Translations under genes and position numbers: made by a program
The notes under the pieces: generated by a model
What the model saw: only the letters and a program-made list of their open reading frames with translations
Told to the model about the DNA's origin: nothing
Databases searched by the model: none
Part shown: positions 43,020 through 53,984 of the stretch, in pieces
Position numbering within the stretch: the stretch's first letter is position 1
Layout of the letters: every line of letters starts with the position of its first letter
NCBI GenBank assembly: GCA_934045075.1
Contig: OW203730.1
Coordinates: forward strand, 12,456,505 to 12,520,504
Length of the DNA: 64,000 bases
Source: Yponomeuta sedellus
Taxonomy: Eukaryota > Arthropoda > Insecta > Lepidoptera > Yponomeutidae
Reading direction: 5' to 3'

Positions 43020-43424
43020 CACAAAAGGGCTGGTCCACCAGTTCAGAGTCGCTCAGTGAGCTATGGAGAGAGCTATGCTCGGAGTTACTCTGAAGGATAG
43101 AACGCATCCATGAAAGTAACGAATGCATCCGACAGAGAACCAAAGTTATCGACATAGCTCAGAGAATTAGCGAGCTGTAGTGGCAGTAAGCTGGCTATAT
43201 CTCGCAAAGAACCGACAACCGTTGGAGCAAACGTGTTCTTGAGTGGAGACCGCGACTCGGCAAACGTAGTGTAGGATGCCCTCCGGCCAGGTGGGATGAC
43301 GATCTGCGAAAAACTAAAGGCAGATGCTGGATGTGGCAAGCTGAAGACAAGGCGCTATGGCGCTCATTAGGGGAGGGCTATGTCCAGCAGTGGACTACAT
43401 AATATAGCCTGAAGAAAAAGAAGA
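43020..43424 (+). pseudogene. RTE-type LINE tail inserted in a SINE
   Basis: Broken frames give RAMLGVTLKDR, then VETATRQT..RMPSGQVG-type and ALIRGGLCPAVDY-type pieces, matching the RTE C-terminal order. It ends GTCCAGCAGTGGAC and a GAAGAAAAAGAAGAAGAAG tail, normal for RTE. GAAAT-xACTCA-like sequence is at both edges (about 43,005 and 43,424), a possible target duplication. Confidence 0.65.
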
Positions 43425-43485
43425 AGAAGAAATACACTCAGACTAAGGCCATCTGTACAAATGTACGGCGGTCCAGTCAGTAGGT
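43425..43485 (-). mobile_element. tRNA-derived SINE, family H, 5' part
   Basis: On the minus strand GCCGTACATTTGTACAGATG followed by CCTTAGTCTGAGTGTATTTC, the family H sequence that should precede the 42,890-43,000 piece. The tRNA head is missing. Confidence 0.6.
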
Positions 43486-43794
43486 TACTTAGTTTTAAAC
43501 CTACTTTTTGGCTTCCTCTAGTATGTTTCCGGACGAATAGTCTTCTGTGCGATTACGCTTCCTTTTCAGGCAATTTCATAGTCCGAGCGATATTAACTTT
43601 AATCTAAGCCAATCATTATAGCCTCGTTTGACAGATTTACGTTGTCCTAAAACGCCTTGAGCAATTTTCAGGGCTATGAACCTTGATGACTTATTCAAGA
43701 CCTTTAGGAGTTAATTAGAGAGTCACTGACAAGAGGTCACTTGTCGAATCGGGAAACTAAGACACATTTTCGCGTCCTGTGTATAAATGTCTGT

Positions 43795-44225
43795 GTGTAA
43801 ATACCTGTGTCTCAAGACAAAGGTGTATAACCAATATGTGTTGCCAGTGATGACTTATGGAAGCGAGTCCTGGTCGCTGACTGGGCCTCATAAGAAGGCT
43901 TAATGTTACCCAACGCGCAATGGAGAGAGCTATGGTAGGATTTTCACTGCGTGATCAAATCAGGAATGAGGAGATCCGTAGAAGAACTCGAGTTACTGTA
44001 ATAGCTCGAAGAATTGCTCAGTTGAAGTAGCAGTGGGGGGGCACATAGCTCGAAGAACTGATGGCCGCTGGGGTGAAAAAGTTCTGAGCTGGCGACCACA
44101 GACCAGACGACGCAGCGTGGGCAGGCCCTCTACCAGACGGTCTGACGACCTGGTTACGGTGGAGGAGAGTCGCTGGCTGCGGATGGCACAAGACCGTGAA
44201 GCTTAGAAAACTATGAGGGAGGCCA
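43795..44225 (+). pseudogene. RTE-type LINE reverse-transcriptase C-terminus
   Basis: CLKTKVYNQYVLPVMTYGSE and SWSLTGPHKKA are followed, after frameshifts, by GGHIARRTDGRWGEKVLSWR, RRSVGRPSTRRSDDLV and ESRWLRMAQDREA. This is the full order of the RTE post-polymerase region. Stops and shifts disable it. RRSDDL replaces the usual RWTDDL. Confidence 0.78.
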
Positions 44226-44227
44226 AT

Positions 44228-44694
44228 TAGAATTAGAAAGTTCTTTATTGCACAATAAGCATATTTGTACAAAGGCGAGCTTAATACTAATGAGTATTTT
44301 CTTCCAGTTAACCTTGGAGAGTTATAGTAAATAAATTATCATAATATAATAAAATCGCATCGTATAAGTTAAAACAAAAAAAATACTTATCAATATACCG
44401 ATACACCGGCAATGTCCTGCAGTGGGCATCAAATGGCCGATGATGATCATTTGTTTGTAAAAAATAGAAAAATATTTGAGAAAAAATTGTAATGGGTTTC
44501 TGGATAGGCGACGCATAATGCAAACTTGACAATAATCTTATACGGCTACTTATAGATGAAATTCAAGCATCGTATATTATAAGTACTAAAAGTATCAAGT
44601 TTAAGGACGACTTATTGATAGGTATTCAGTTCAAAGCACATCAGTTTCATTTCAAATTCCCTATTTAAAGTATAGTTCGATAGTATTTCAGCGC
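44228..44694. other. LINE tail scrap and unassigned sequence
   Basis: TAGAAAGTTCTTTATTGCAC at 44,236-44,255 is the complement of a LINE-type GTGCAATAAAGAAC end. The rest is unassigned. Confidence 0.4.
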
Positions 44695-44815
44695 TAGGAA
44701 CGGCCAACCCGCGGTGGGCATGTGTGGTAATTAGGCCCATACTCTCTCTCCGAGAGAAGGCCTTTGCTCTGTATAGGACGTACATGATAGGCGACATAAA
44801 AAAAAACATTTCAAT
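44695..44815 (+). repeat. SINE body fragment
   Basis: CCAACCCGCGGTGGGCATGT, AGGCCCATACTCTCTCTCC and AGAAGGCCTTTGCTCTGTAT, then an A-rich end. Confidence 0.65.
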
Positions 44816-44828
44816 GAAAACATTATTT

Positions 44829-45023
44829 TTAATGCACTAACCCGTGCTAAGGACAATTTTAAAAACCTATCTAGAGGCTAAACTCAGCACGTAATACAGA
44901 GAGTATTGTAAAGAGGTTCAAAATTTCACTGATGCCGGTGAGTCGCCCACTAGCTCAGTTGGAAGAGCGCTGGCACGGATAGCCAGAGGTCGCGGGTTGT
45001 TTAGCCTCTAAATAGGTTTTATG
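44829..45023. repeat. Foldback tRNA-like element, second copy
   Basis: Left edge AATGCACTAACCCGTGCTAA and AACCTATCTAGAGGCTAAA; right edge TTTAGCCTCTAAATAGGTTTT. The centre carries a tRNA-like head with A box TAGCTCAGTTGGAAGAGCG and CTGGCACGGATAGCCAGAGG. Same family as 2,962-3,155, but only the outer arms pair here. Confidence 0.72.
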
Positions 45024-45744
45024 ACATTTCAATGAACCCCTTCAAAAATAAAAGTCTTTATTTTTGCTCTGTAAATATTGTAAGATTATTATAAACCCCT
45101 AAACTACGTCATCCAGTCTGTCCCGGTCTTGTTAGTCGCTTTCAAAGTGGCATAAAGCGGCACGAGTTTAATGAGTCACTTTCCTAAGTTACGCAATCTA
45201 TATTCATCGTGGATTCGAACGTGTAAACTGTTTATAATAGGTAATTTTGTTTCAACCTCTAAATGACTCCCCTATTCATTCATAGTTATTCACGAATGAA
45301 ATTAATGATGAGCATAGAGACCCACTCTAAACACACTGTAATGATCTGACATTTGTTTGGCTAATTATTTTGATAAAAAGAGAAGCTGAAAAATAGGTAC
45401 CAGTTCGAACTGCATGCCGATTGGCGATTTATGTTTGCGTATGTGTGAGTATGCGTATATGTAGATTTAATTTTTTTTTTATTTGTACCAACACCCTGCA
45501 ACCACCCTGTACCTCTAGTATTAAGCTTCAAGGGAAATGGGGGCAGACTTAAATTCAGCGCTGTCATAATGCCACCAAGCTTGATCCCTTTAAGAAAAAT
45601 GTCAACTTTTCTTTTTTTTATGCGTGTTTTTTTTTTAATTTATTTTGGTTATCGTTGGCTACAATAAACGAATATCTCTATCTATCTCTATCTGGGCCAC
45701 CACTATAATTAAACCTTCATTGTTGCATAATGTGCTACGTTCAT
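45024..45744. other. Unassigned sequence ending in a LINE tail
   Basis: 45,645-45,700 reads GGCTACAATAAACGAATATC followed by TCTATCTATCTCTATC, a LINE-type polyadenylation signal and tail, plus strand. Confidence 0.45.
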
Positions 45745-46079
45745 CATCAACCCATGATGTCCCCACCGGGGGGCACGAGTCTCTTCCCTAAGGCAGGTAT
45801 AGACCATACTCCACCACGGGGGTCAAGTCTGGATTGGTGGAGGCTAGCAAGACTGGTCTTACTTTTTGGTTGGTTTTCAAGCCACCTTAAGGGCTCTGAC
45901 TTGGCTTAACGACTGCTATTTATCGACGGCAGCCAGCACCAACTACAAAGCACGGAACCGCTCAGAAAAATGCGACTAGCGTTAGTCATGGACGGTCACC
46001 CATCCATGCGCTCAACGCGCCCTATGTTGCCTAACCTTCGTGATCGTTTAAGATCACTCAGGCAGCTGGGGCTACAAGC
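45745..46079 (-). mobile_element. 5S rRNA-derived SINE, copy 9
   Basis: The 5S-like head is at the right end; on the minus strand TGAGTGATCTTAAACGATCA, CGAAGGTTAGGCAACATAGG and GCGCATGGATGGGTGACCG. AACATAGGGCG subfamily. Left end ATCAACCCATGATGTCCCC. Confidence 0.78.
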
Positions 46080-46162
46080 TATATGCTACGTACTAGAGAT
46101 ATATTCCAAACATTCCAAAATACCTCTGTGTTGCACAGTCAATATGTTGAATGAAAGAATAA

Positions 46163-46359
46163 GACGGAAACACATTATTAAAACGTGATCCGACGCGACG
46201 TGACGACACCCGATGTACACCGTGCAATTACCGTGCGCATGGGGTCGCGTCGGATGTTCATAGTGTGATTCTAATCATAGAAAATAGTACAATTTGGTTC
46301 GACTCAACACGCGTCGCCTTTCGTCGGGTCGCGTGGCGTTTTAATAATGTGTTTCCGCC
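46163..46359. mobile_element. Harbinger-type MITE (TAA target)
   Basis: Ends GACGGAAACACATTATTAAA and, inverted, TTTAATAATGTGTTTCCGCC. TAA on both sides (46,160-46,162 and 46,360-46,362). 197 bp, non-coding and CpG-rich inside. The 3-bp TAA target fits PIF/Harbinger. Confidence 0.85.
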
Positions 46360-46504
46360 TAATCATTTATTGCCAAGAACAAAGATGTTTCATAGGTACC
46401 TAAGAGTTTTAAACTTATAACAAACTAACTTGCATCAGTATTAAATAAAGGATTTATCATCATTCGTTAATGTTTCTGAATGAGATTGATATGTTACATA
46501 ATTT

Positions 46505-46840
46505 TGCCATTGTTAAGGTGTTAATGATGCTCGTGATCTCACTTAGGGTCTGGCGGAAGACCAGCGTTACGGGTCTTAGCCGTAACACATGCTGAGTCCA
46601 GACTCCTTTTTTAAGCCATGACACACATCGTCATACTCACTTTAAAGTAAACTTCGTTTCATTTACCTACTTTTCTAGTTATGAGAAGTTTGTAATAATG
46701 TTTTATGTGCATGTTTAATTTTAACTCACATTACGAACTTTTACTGTGAGCAAAATGCTTTTACTGTACTTTTGTTGTTTTGTTGTGTGTGTCTTGTCTT
46801 TGGAATAAACTTTTTCTATTCTATTCTATTCTATTATTTT
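46505..46840 (+). repeat. LINE 3' end with stem-like motif and TTCTA tail
   Basis: TCTGGCGGAAGACCAGCG at 46,549-46,566 and ATGCTGAGTCCAG at 46,590 match the motif in the complete LINE. The end is TTGGAATAAACTTTTTC followed by CTATT repeats. Confidence 0.65.
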
Positions 46841-47524
46841 TCACAAGTTCTAAAGTAGATTTGGCTGAACTCATGAACATATACTACAATGTATTTTTAT
46901 CATACAGTTTGTGGGTTTGTGGAAAGCATTTTTGTATTAAACTTAGGCGTGAGATACGTAGGTAGTGTCATAGCAAGCGTGCGTCATAAACAAAATAGCT
47001 TGCAGCCAATGGTTTGCAAGTCATTTAGTTTACGACGACTCTCCTTTGACATGTACCTACTTCATTGTTTAATCCTCACGTGTGAATCAAGCTGAATAAG
47101 GTGAGAGGATAGTGTAGTAAAGTAAAAGTAAAAAATATTTACTGTTGTAAATACATACATACGAACTAAACACATTACCCTCCTTTTGGGCTTCGCCGCA
47201 GTCGGGTAAAAAGCCGTGTTTCAAAACCATAAGACTGACGATAACACACAAATAACTTCATATTTACGTACCTACATACAGTCGCGTGCACTAACATGTA
47301 GACACAACACCTTGTCACATTAACCTCTTCTAGTCTGATGTACTAGAATTGACTATTTTGACTCTGACAAGATACTGAATTGCATACATGCTGTGCTCGT
47401 GACCGTACATACACGCATGCTTACATAGATAAACTCCCAAAGGGATAGGCCATAATACTGCCACTTGCCACTCATCCTAATGACTTACATGCGCTTTATA
47501 AACATTTGTTAGATAAATAATTAA
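46841..47524. other. Unassigned sequence with repeat scraps
   Basis: At 47,172-47,215 CCTTTTGGGCTTCGCCGCAG and at 47,440-47,480 GGGATAGGCCATAATACTGC look like pieces of an interspersed repeat. No gene. Confidence 0.4.
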
Positions 47525-47757
47525 ATATTCATGGACATATTACACAGATCTCGTTAGCCCTATACTAAGTACAACTAAATGAATTCTGTTATAGGTGCTA
47601 ACTCGACGATAGATTTAATTCAATAAATACAAAGATAACATCCAAGACCCGAGACAAACTAGAAAAGTTCGTTTCTTAGTTTGACCCGGCCGGGGATCGA
47701 ACCCGAGACCTTCGGTTTGCAGTCAGCGTGCCAAACCGCTGCGCCACCGAGGCCGTC
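47525..47757 (-). mobile_element. tRNA-derived SINE, family A
   Basis: On the minus strand GGCCTCGGTGGCGCAGCGGT, GGTCTCGGGTTCGATCCCC and GGGCTAACGAGATCTGTG. Third copy of the family in the window. Confidence 0.82.
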
Positions 47758-47811
47758 CGAGAAATTGTTAGTCGCTGCATATTTCTTAGTTAATTGTAAA
47801 CAAATCCTTAT

Positions 47812-48045
47812 GACTGCCTCGTTGGTGTAGCCCTTAAGGCGCTTAGCTACCAAGGCAGTGGCTGTAGGTACGATTCCCACTGGGGGCAGCCGTACATTTT
47901 GTACTAGTGCCTTCAGTCTGGGTGTATTTTCATGTTTGAGATTTCCTTGTCTGGTTACCATAGTACAGGGTATCCTAGTTTGCGACCAGGTCAAGTGATT
48001 GTACTGTGTGGCAGTTATTATTGTTATTGTTATTAACTAACTTTC
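47812..48045 (+). mobile_element. tRNA-derived SINE, family H (best copy)
   Basis: GCCTCGTTGGTGTAGCCCTT head with B-box-like GGTACGATTCCCAC, then CCTTCAGTCTGGGTGTATTT, CTTGTCTGGTTACCATAGTA, GGTATCCTAGTTTGCG and the TTATTATTGTTATTG tail. Confidence 0.78.
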
Positions 48046-49249
48046 ATGGTACATTCAGTCAACTACTTATGTTACAATGACTTGCAAACTATTCGCGTTG
48101 TCATTAAAAGGGTTAATTGGGTCGGTAGCAATGCATAATGGTTTTTTTTTTATTTCTTGCCTTTTATGTATCCATCGTTAAGCCATGGAAAAACTCGTTA
48201 TGACGATTAAAGACATGATAATCTGGCAAATGGTAGTGAAATCACTCTCTAATAAATTAAACCTTACTTATAACTCTACCTCTTCAGATTTTTTTTTAAT
48301 AACAGAGACAGGTACTTGTGGGCGCATTTCATTTAATCTTACTTTAAAGACGACTTATGTGTTATCAATTTGTCATATTTTAATCATATTTGTATTCGCC
48401 TGGATTATAAAAATAGCGATGTTTACTTTTATAGCCGATACTGAAAATAATGTAACATTTGGGTAGCCACGCTATATTTTAATTCCTATTATTATTTAGC
48501 TTAAGTATCTATGAATAAAAGCCACTTTCTTAGAAGCTTAAATAACAAAATAGCTTTATGAAACTTTGTTCTTACTTCCTTCCGATTCATTACATAAAAT
48601 GTGTTTATTTTACCAATTACTGTGTAAATATTGTTAAATATGCAATAAAAATAGTTTTTAAATAGATTATAATTGAAATAATTACAAAACTCGTATTGTG
48701 TGTGAATTTCCATTTATTTCCTAGACACGTTGCTAAACAAAACATTGTTTGACAACAAACTAATTATTAAAGTGTAGCATAATGAGGTTTCCATCACATC
48801 TATTATGTTTGTAAAATCATACAAGTTTTATTTGAGTTATTGGTTTTGACAAAATGTAATGATTGGAACAATCTCAAAAATAGAATGGCTTTATTGACGC
48901 TGTGCTATAAATAGGAGTGACGCCATTGTACTGTCTCTTTTACCTCTGTGAATTTTGAAGAAATTATTACACCTACAACCACGACCCTGGCCTTGCGCCG
49001 ACATACTCGTTGTTATTTAGTTAAATTCTCAATTCGGAAACCGGTCGATAGCAGGTCAAGCTTTATAGCTAGGCTGCAGAGTCACCCGTGGACCGAGCGA
49101 CTCAGCGAGTGCTCGTGGGTATAGATTTCGGTTAGGACAACAGCATGAATTAAATAGGCTAACACTCATGTATCTATTTCTCCTTCGACAAATTCTCCAA
49201 TTTGAGGTTGCCTGGAAGAAATTGCTTTTAGCAATAAGGCCGCTAATTG
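48046..49249. other. Unassigned; one 93-codon frame of doubtful status
   Basis: From ATG 48,185 to the stop at 48,466 the plus frame encodes a peptide with one strong hydrophobic stretch (LSICHILIIFVFAWIIKIAM) and several N-x-S/T sites. No family is recognised, no splice or promoter context supports it, and the AT-rich setting makes such frames common. It is reported but not called as a gene. Confidence 0.4.
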
Positions 49250-49330
49250 TATCTTATCTTCTGTATCTGCTGTTTCTGTTTCAATTTTCCGGTATGCAAT
49301 AAAGAATATTCTTATCTTATCTTATCGTGT
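49250..49330 (+). repeat. LINE 3' end scrap with CTTAT tail
   Basis: TCCGGTATGCAATAAAGAAT followed by ATTCTTATCTTATCTTATC. Confidence 0.5.
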
Positions 49331-49797
49331 ATTGGAAGATATAAGTGATAAAGATACTATTTTTAAGACAATCAAACTCACTATTATAATATAATATATA
49401 AGGTACATTCCATTAACAAAAATTTTTCAGTAAAAGTAAAATAAGTGAAAGTATTAAGTTTTAGTGTTTATACATGAACAATGGATTAAAAACTTATCTT
49501 TGCAAAGTTCGCTTATATTAGTTTGCAAATGTTTCCATTGCAAAGTTGATTAAGTTGGTTATTGCTTGTTCAGTGCCTAGAGCTTGGCGCAAGAAAGGCT
49601 CGCCTTTCTACTCTAGGACTTACTTAATCACACTTGTACGGCTTTTATTATTTCAGACTTGAATATAACTTTATGCTACGTTGATTAACAACTTCCAAAC
49701 TATTACGTCCTGATTATATTGAGTCTAGTCGCGATTATTTATTAAGGAAAATAGCATGACAACTGAAACGCTGCCGCAACGTCGGGAATTAAGATAA
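49331..49797. other. Unassigned AT-rich sequence
   Basis: Nothing supported. Confidence 0.5.
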
Positions 49798-49965
49798 TTG
49801 CATACATACCTCACGCCTGTATCCCAGAGGGGTAGGCAGAGACCAAGGACTGCCACTTGCAACGATCCTGACAGATCACCTTCGTTTTATCAACGATCAT
49901 AAGTCGTTGCATGGACGCACGCCGGTTCCGGGTACTTTCTATCTTCCCCTTTGCTAGATAATTAC
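49798..49965 (-). pseudogene. LINE reverse-transcriptase tail scrap
   Basis: On the minus strand GAAAGTACCCGGAACCGGCG, GTGGCAGTCCTTGG-type and CTACCCCTCTGGGATACAGG, the same tail as 32,650-32,785. Confidence 0.6.
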
Positions 49966-50060
49966 GTTTTACCTAATAAATAATCACGATTAGACCCATT
50001 CAATGAAAAACTAAGTATGAGTATCGCGAATCATTAAGAAATCTTTTTATTTAATTAGTT
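49966..50060 (+). repeat. Host repeat, empty Harbinger site 1
   Basis: TATGAGTATCGCGAATCATT, then AAGAAAT without interruption at 50,007-50,033, matching the sequence that flanks the element at 41,743-42,470. Confidence 0.7.
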
Positions 50061-51300
50061 TATTATAAAGGTTCTGAATTTATATTTTAATGTCTTTACG
50101 AGTGTTCCTAAACCGTAGTTGTTATCATACTTTCTGTTGCAATCTGTCCAGAAGATCAATAAGTGAGTTAATTGCAATTTCGTGAATGTCGTTTGTTTTA
50201 ATGGCTAGGCATTAGCCTTCATAGTAATTGCCCTAGGAAGAGCTGGGCATATGAAAGGGCCCTTAACATTTATGGACGTGTCATAAAAGCGATAATTAAA
50301 ATCATGTACCTAGGTAGCTCGAATACCTGCCGGACTTAGTTTATTTATTGAGTTTTCGACGTAGACACGTTTATTTACCTACCTACCCTGTGGAGAGGAC
50401 TCCAAAATGTCCAATTTTTGAAAAGCGTTAATGAAAGTTAGCATCATTAGTTATGATAATATGAGTTTTTTTTTTCTTTTCAATATTTTATATGCAAGAA
50501 TTTGAACCAAGGACCTTTTGAATGTGAAACCGAAATTATACCGATGCGCCGCTACTACCTTACTACCGATCTAATGCAATGCAGCCCTAATGTTCTACGC
50601 GCAAAGTTTAATACGTCGTTATTATTAATGTTGTAAGACTGTTTCTGCTGCAACAACTAGTCAATGAAATTGGACCCATTTCTATGAAAGCTCGAAACTT
50701 ATTCTCGAATATTATATTGTTAACAAAGAATTATAAAGAAGGTTTAATAATGTATCTGCTTGGAACAACAATTTGATAAATAAAAATGCACAAGTAAGCA
50801 TAAAATTAACTTAAAATAAACAAATCCACAATCGTATCGTCATAACTATACAAAGAAGTTAAAAACAAGAATAGATAAATAATTTGTTGTAATATAATAA
50901 AGCAATAAATAAAAAATAAAAATATAACAAAACCTATAACAGAGTATGCTCGTGAAAGGGTGCTGTCCGTAATTCTGGCAGCAGCATTATTTTCCTACTT
51001 TTATAAGAATATTTACTAATGTTTCAGCATTGCAAGTTGTCTATTGTACTTGTAGGCGATAATGGTACTTATGTAGGCACTAGTTAAGGTCGACCAAACA
51101 CTCCAAATTTCCTTTGTCAGCACCTCTTCTAACTAAGCTACATACGTCAGTGATTTATTGCTAACCATTCATTATTTTTAGTATAAATGTCCATAGCATC
51201 TTAGAATAAGCAATATTGTATTAGTCAAGCCTCTAGTGGTCTGTTGGATATAAAGTATTTTTACAAACTCCTTCGGTATATCTAACTTAGTCATTTATTC
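50061..51300. other. Unassigned AT-rich sequence
   Basis: Nothing supported. Confidence 0.5.
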
Positions 51301-51412
51301 GTTGTCAACCCTTGTATGTCCCCACTGCTGGGGCACGGGTCTCTTCCTGCATCGTAGGAAGGTTAGGCCATACTCCACCACGGGGGCCAAGTCCGGGTTG
51401 GTGGAGGTTTTA
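51301..51412 (-). mobile_element. 5S rRNA-derived SINE, copy 10 (3' part)
   Basis: GTCAACCCTTGTATGTCCCC through CCAAGTCCGGGTTGGTGGAG; no head. Well preserved against copies 7 and 8. Confidence 0.75.
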
Positions 51413-51500
51413 TTGTGGAGGTGGAGGAGTTATTTATTAAACGCGATTATTTTTATGAGTATGAGTATCGCGAATCATTAAGAAATACTATCTAAATTAA
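51413..51500 (+). repeat. Host repeat, empty Harbinger site 2
   Basis: TATTAAACGCGATTATT and GAGTATCGCGAATCATTAAG followed by AAATACTAT, the same as the joined flanks of the Harbinger element. Confidence 0.72.
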
Positions 51501-51699
51501 TTCACTCGCACCAGCTTATGTATTAGATTTAATGATTACGATCTGAGAAAAAAATATATGAGTGGAGTTGTTTTTTCACTATAACTCGACCCTAAGGCAG
51601 CGGCTACGATTGTACAGTTACGTTCAATAGAATACGCCTTTCGAATTAGCCTACGACCTATTATCAGACATACCAAATATACACAAAAAAAATCATAAA

Positions 51700-51955
51700 G
51701 ATCAGTGAAGCCGTTTTGGAGGAATTCAATAACAAAACGGTGGAAGAGGTGGTAAGGGATGTCCCAGGTGGACATAATGCTTTTGCTAATATAGGGGATG
51801 TATTAGCAAAAGGGAAGATAAAAAGTACCCGGAACCGGCATGCGTGCATGCAACGGCTTATGAACGTAGATGAAGCGATGGTGATCTGTTGGGATCGTGG
51901 CAAGTGGCAGCCCCTTGGTTCTGCCTACCCCTCTCGGATAAAGGCGTGAGGTTTT
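51700..51955 (+). pseudogene. LINE reverse-transcriptase C-terminal tail
   Basis: The frame includes GDVLAKGKIKSTRNRHACMQ, then LMNVDEAMVICWDRGKWQPL and SAYPSRIKA. This matches the tail past the stop at 32,641. Its first part (KTVEEVVRDVPGG) is not matched elsewhere in the window. Confidence 0.6.
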
Positions 51956-52075
51956 GTTATTGAAAACATAACATAACCATGTTAATAAGCCTACAAGTCT
52001 ACTACCTAGCAAATTAATCGGAAGACATTCTATAACAAACACTGCAATACGACATTTTATATACGAGTACTTGAA

Positions 52076-52433
52076 GCGGTGGTAGCTCAGTGGGTAGAAC
52101 GATGGACTGACACGCGAGAGCCCCAGGTTCGATCCCGTGTGCGGGCATGTACCAATGACTTTTTTTTATTTCAAAGTTACGTACATTTGAGAATTTGTAG
52201 TATCGTGAGGAAACCCGCGGCTTGGTTGGCTCCGCACGTATTGACTAGTCTTCCCTGTGGGCTAGGCCGACTAAGCTGTCAGAATGGTATATGTGCTGGG
52301 CAAGCCTACACCATCTATAAAACCATGTCCCAGGCACTACAGCGTCGGAGTGGTCCCTTCACCCATCTAGTGTGAGTGAAGATACCACTGGACGCTGTAT
52401 AAATCATCTCATTAAGTAGATGCAAAAAGGCCA
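52076..52433 (+). mobile_element. tRNA-derived SINE, family D, with 103-bp hairpin 3' end
   Basis: The head GCGGTGGTAGCTCAGTGGGT has an A box and CCAGGTTCGATCCCGTG a B box. Then ATGTACCAATGACTTTTTTT, GTATCGTGAGGAAACCCGCG and a body rich in CTAGGCCGACTAAGC. It ends with the 52,331-52,433 block that is identical to 24,412-24,514. Confidence 0.78.
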
Positions 52434-52504
52434 ATATTATAATTATTATTTGTTAATTGAAATACAGTGCTAAGTGTTTCAGAATAAATATATATAATGA
52501 ATAA

Positions 52505-52570
52505 AATTAAATATCACAAGCATGAAAATACACTCAGACTGAAGCCATTTGTGCGCATTTTTCATTTCAT
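52505..52570 (-). repeat. Family H SINE scrap
   Basis: On the minus strand AATGGCTTCAGTCTGAGTGT then ATTTTCATGCTTGTG. Confidence 0.5.
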
Positions 52571-52814
52571 TGAAGAGACCACGGTAGAAGGTGGAGATCT
52601 CTCTACAAATAATATTTTTCAAAGTATTATTAATAACCTATCGAAAAGTGATTCTAGTCACGTGGTACTAGACTCACACTCACTCCAAACTAATTGGGTA
52701 TAAGCTGACACGTCACAATACTACCGGCTACTCATATTATATTCTTGGTACAACTTAATTTGTATTGATACCTTTTTGCTAAAGTTTTTTTATGAAACCT
52801 ATAATCTTCAGGAC

Positions 52815-53025
52815 AGGATTGGCAATTTCAAGCGCTAAGGTAACACCTCAGGCGCTTAAGATTCCTCGCGATATTTTCCTTCAATTTTAGGAAATGGTAT
52901 GTCTACTACTTTATACATTTACGCAACTAAGAAAACAATGTCATTGATTCATGTGATTAGTTACTATGATTGATTCAAACCCACGACCTTCCGCCCTACT
53001 ACCGCTGAGCTACCACCAACCATCG
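52815..53025 (-). mobile_element. tRNA-derived SINE, family D
   Basis: On the minus strand GGTGGTAGCTCAGCGGTAGT and GTCGTGGGTTTGAATC (A and B boxes), then ATGAATCAATGACATTGTTT and GAAAATATCGCGAGGAATC, ending in GCGCTTGAAATTGCC. Confidence 0.72.
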
Positions 53026-53984
53026 TGTAAGTTTATCCCTAGTTTTAGTTTTACTTTTTATGAGCAGTCACTAGAGACGCCTCAATCAAGTCATTGCATA
53101 GTGCAAAGCTTCGAGCATTTGTCTTAATATGTCAATAAATGCCTAATAAAATACTTTCATTAAATTTAAGTATATAATAAACTTAACTAATCAAAGTTAA
53201 TAAAAATTAAACTAAAGATTAAGGTAATAAGTAAACTAATACAAGTAAATACCTATAATGATATATATACAAATAAAAAACTTTCTATTCTTAAAATAAC
53301 ACTACTTTTGTATAGTCGCTAGAATATCAAAATGTACGTCTCAAAATAAATATGGTTTATATTGATGAGTAGAATGGCGGCCTAGGGCCTGTTGGAAACA
53401 TTTATTTGCATAACCCCCAATCGACAGTTTGTTTAAAATTATTTTACTGCAAAGCTACCAGGGTAAAACCCGATTTTTTCCTCCGCGGACTATGAGCGGA
53501 CTATGCCGAGAGAGTGCTTAGATAAAGTTTAATTCACTTTTCCGCCATCCCAGTATGTGACATGACCAGTGTAGCCTCTACGGAATAGGGCAGGGCCCTG
53601 AAGTGGAAATCTGAGGGAAAGGAAACTAATTTAACTATATTTTTGACCTAAAAGTTGGTTAAAAGTTACGTTAATTAACAAGAGCCCAATCTTTAATCTA
53701 TTGGCATCATGCTCATATAAAGTTTCTGGTATCTAAAAATTAAATTTTTACTTTAAAAACTCATACCTCAAATAATTTTAATGCATAATAACTTAATAAT
53801 CACAAATCCAATAAAAAATCCTTTCCAAAGTTTATTCACGCAACTTTTTTCGGGAAACTTTTCCTTTTCACTGTAATTGTTTTAACACTGTTTATTTTTG
53901 TCTTTCAGTTTTGCACTTATTCATCCAGCACTATAATTTACTTAGTTTATCGTCCATTTGTTTTTGAGAGATAATGTGTTGATT
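53026..53984. other. Unassigned AT-rich sequence
   Basis: Nothing firm. A splice-acceptor-like TTTTTGTCTTTCAG lies at about 53,896-53,909 but no coding exon follows. Confidence 0.45.

Noticed and set aside
48185..48466. 93-residue membrane-type peptide
   Set aside because: No domain, no splice or promoter context, AT-rich setting; noted only in the region entry.
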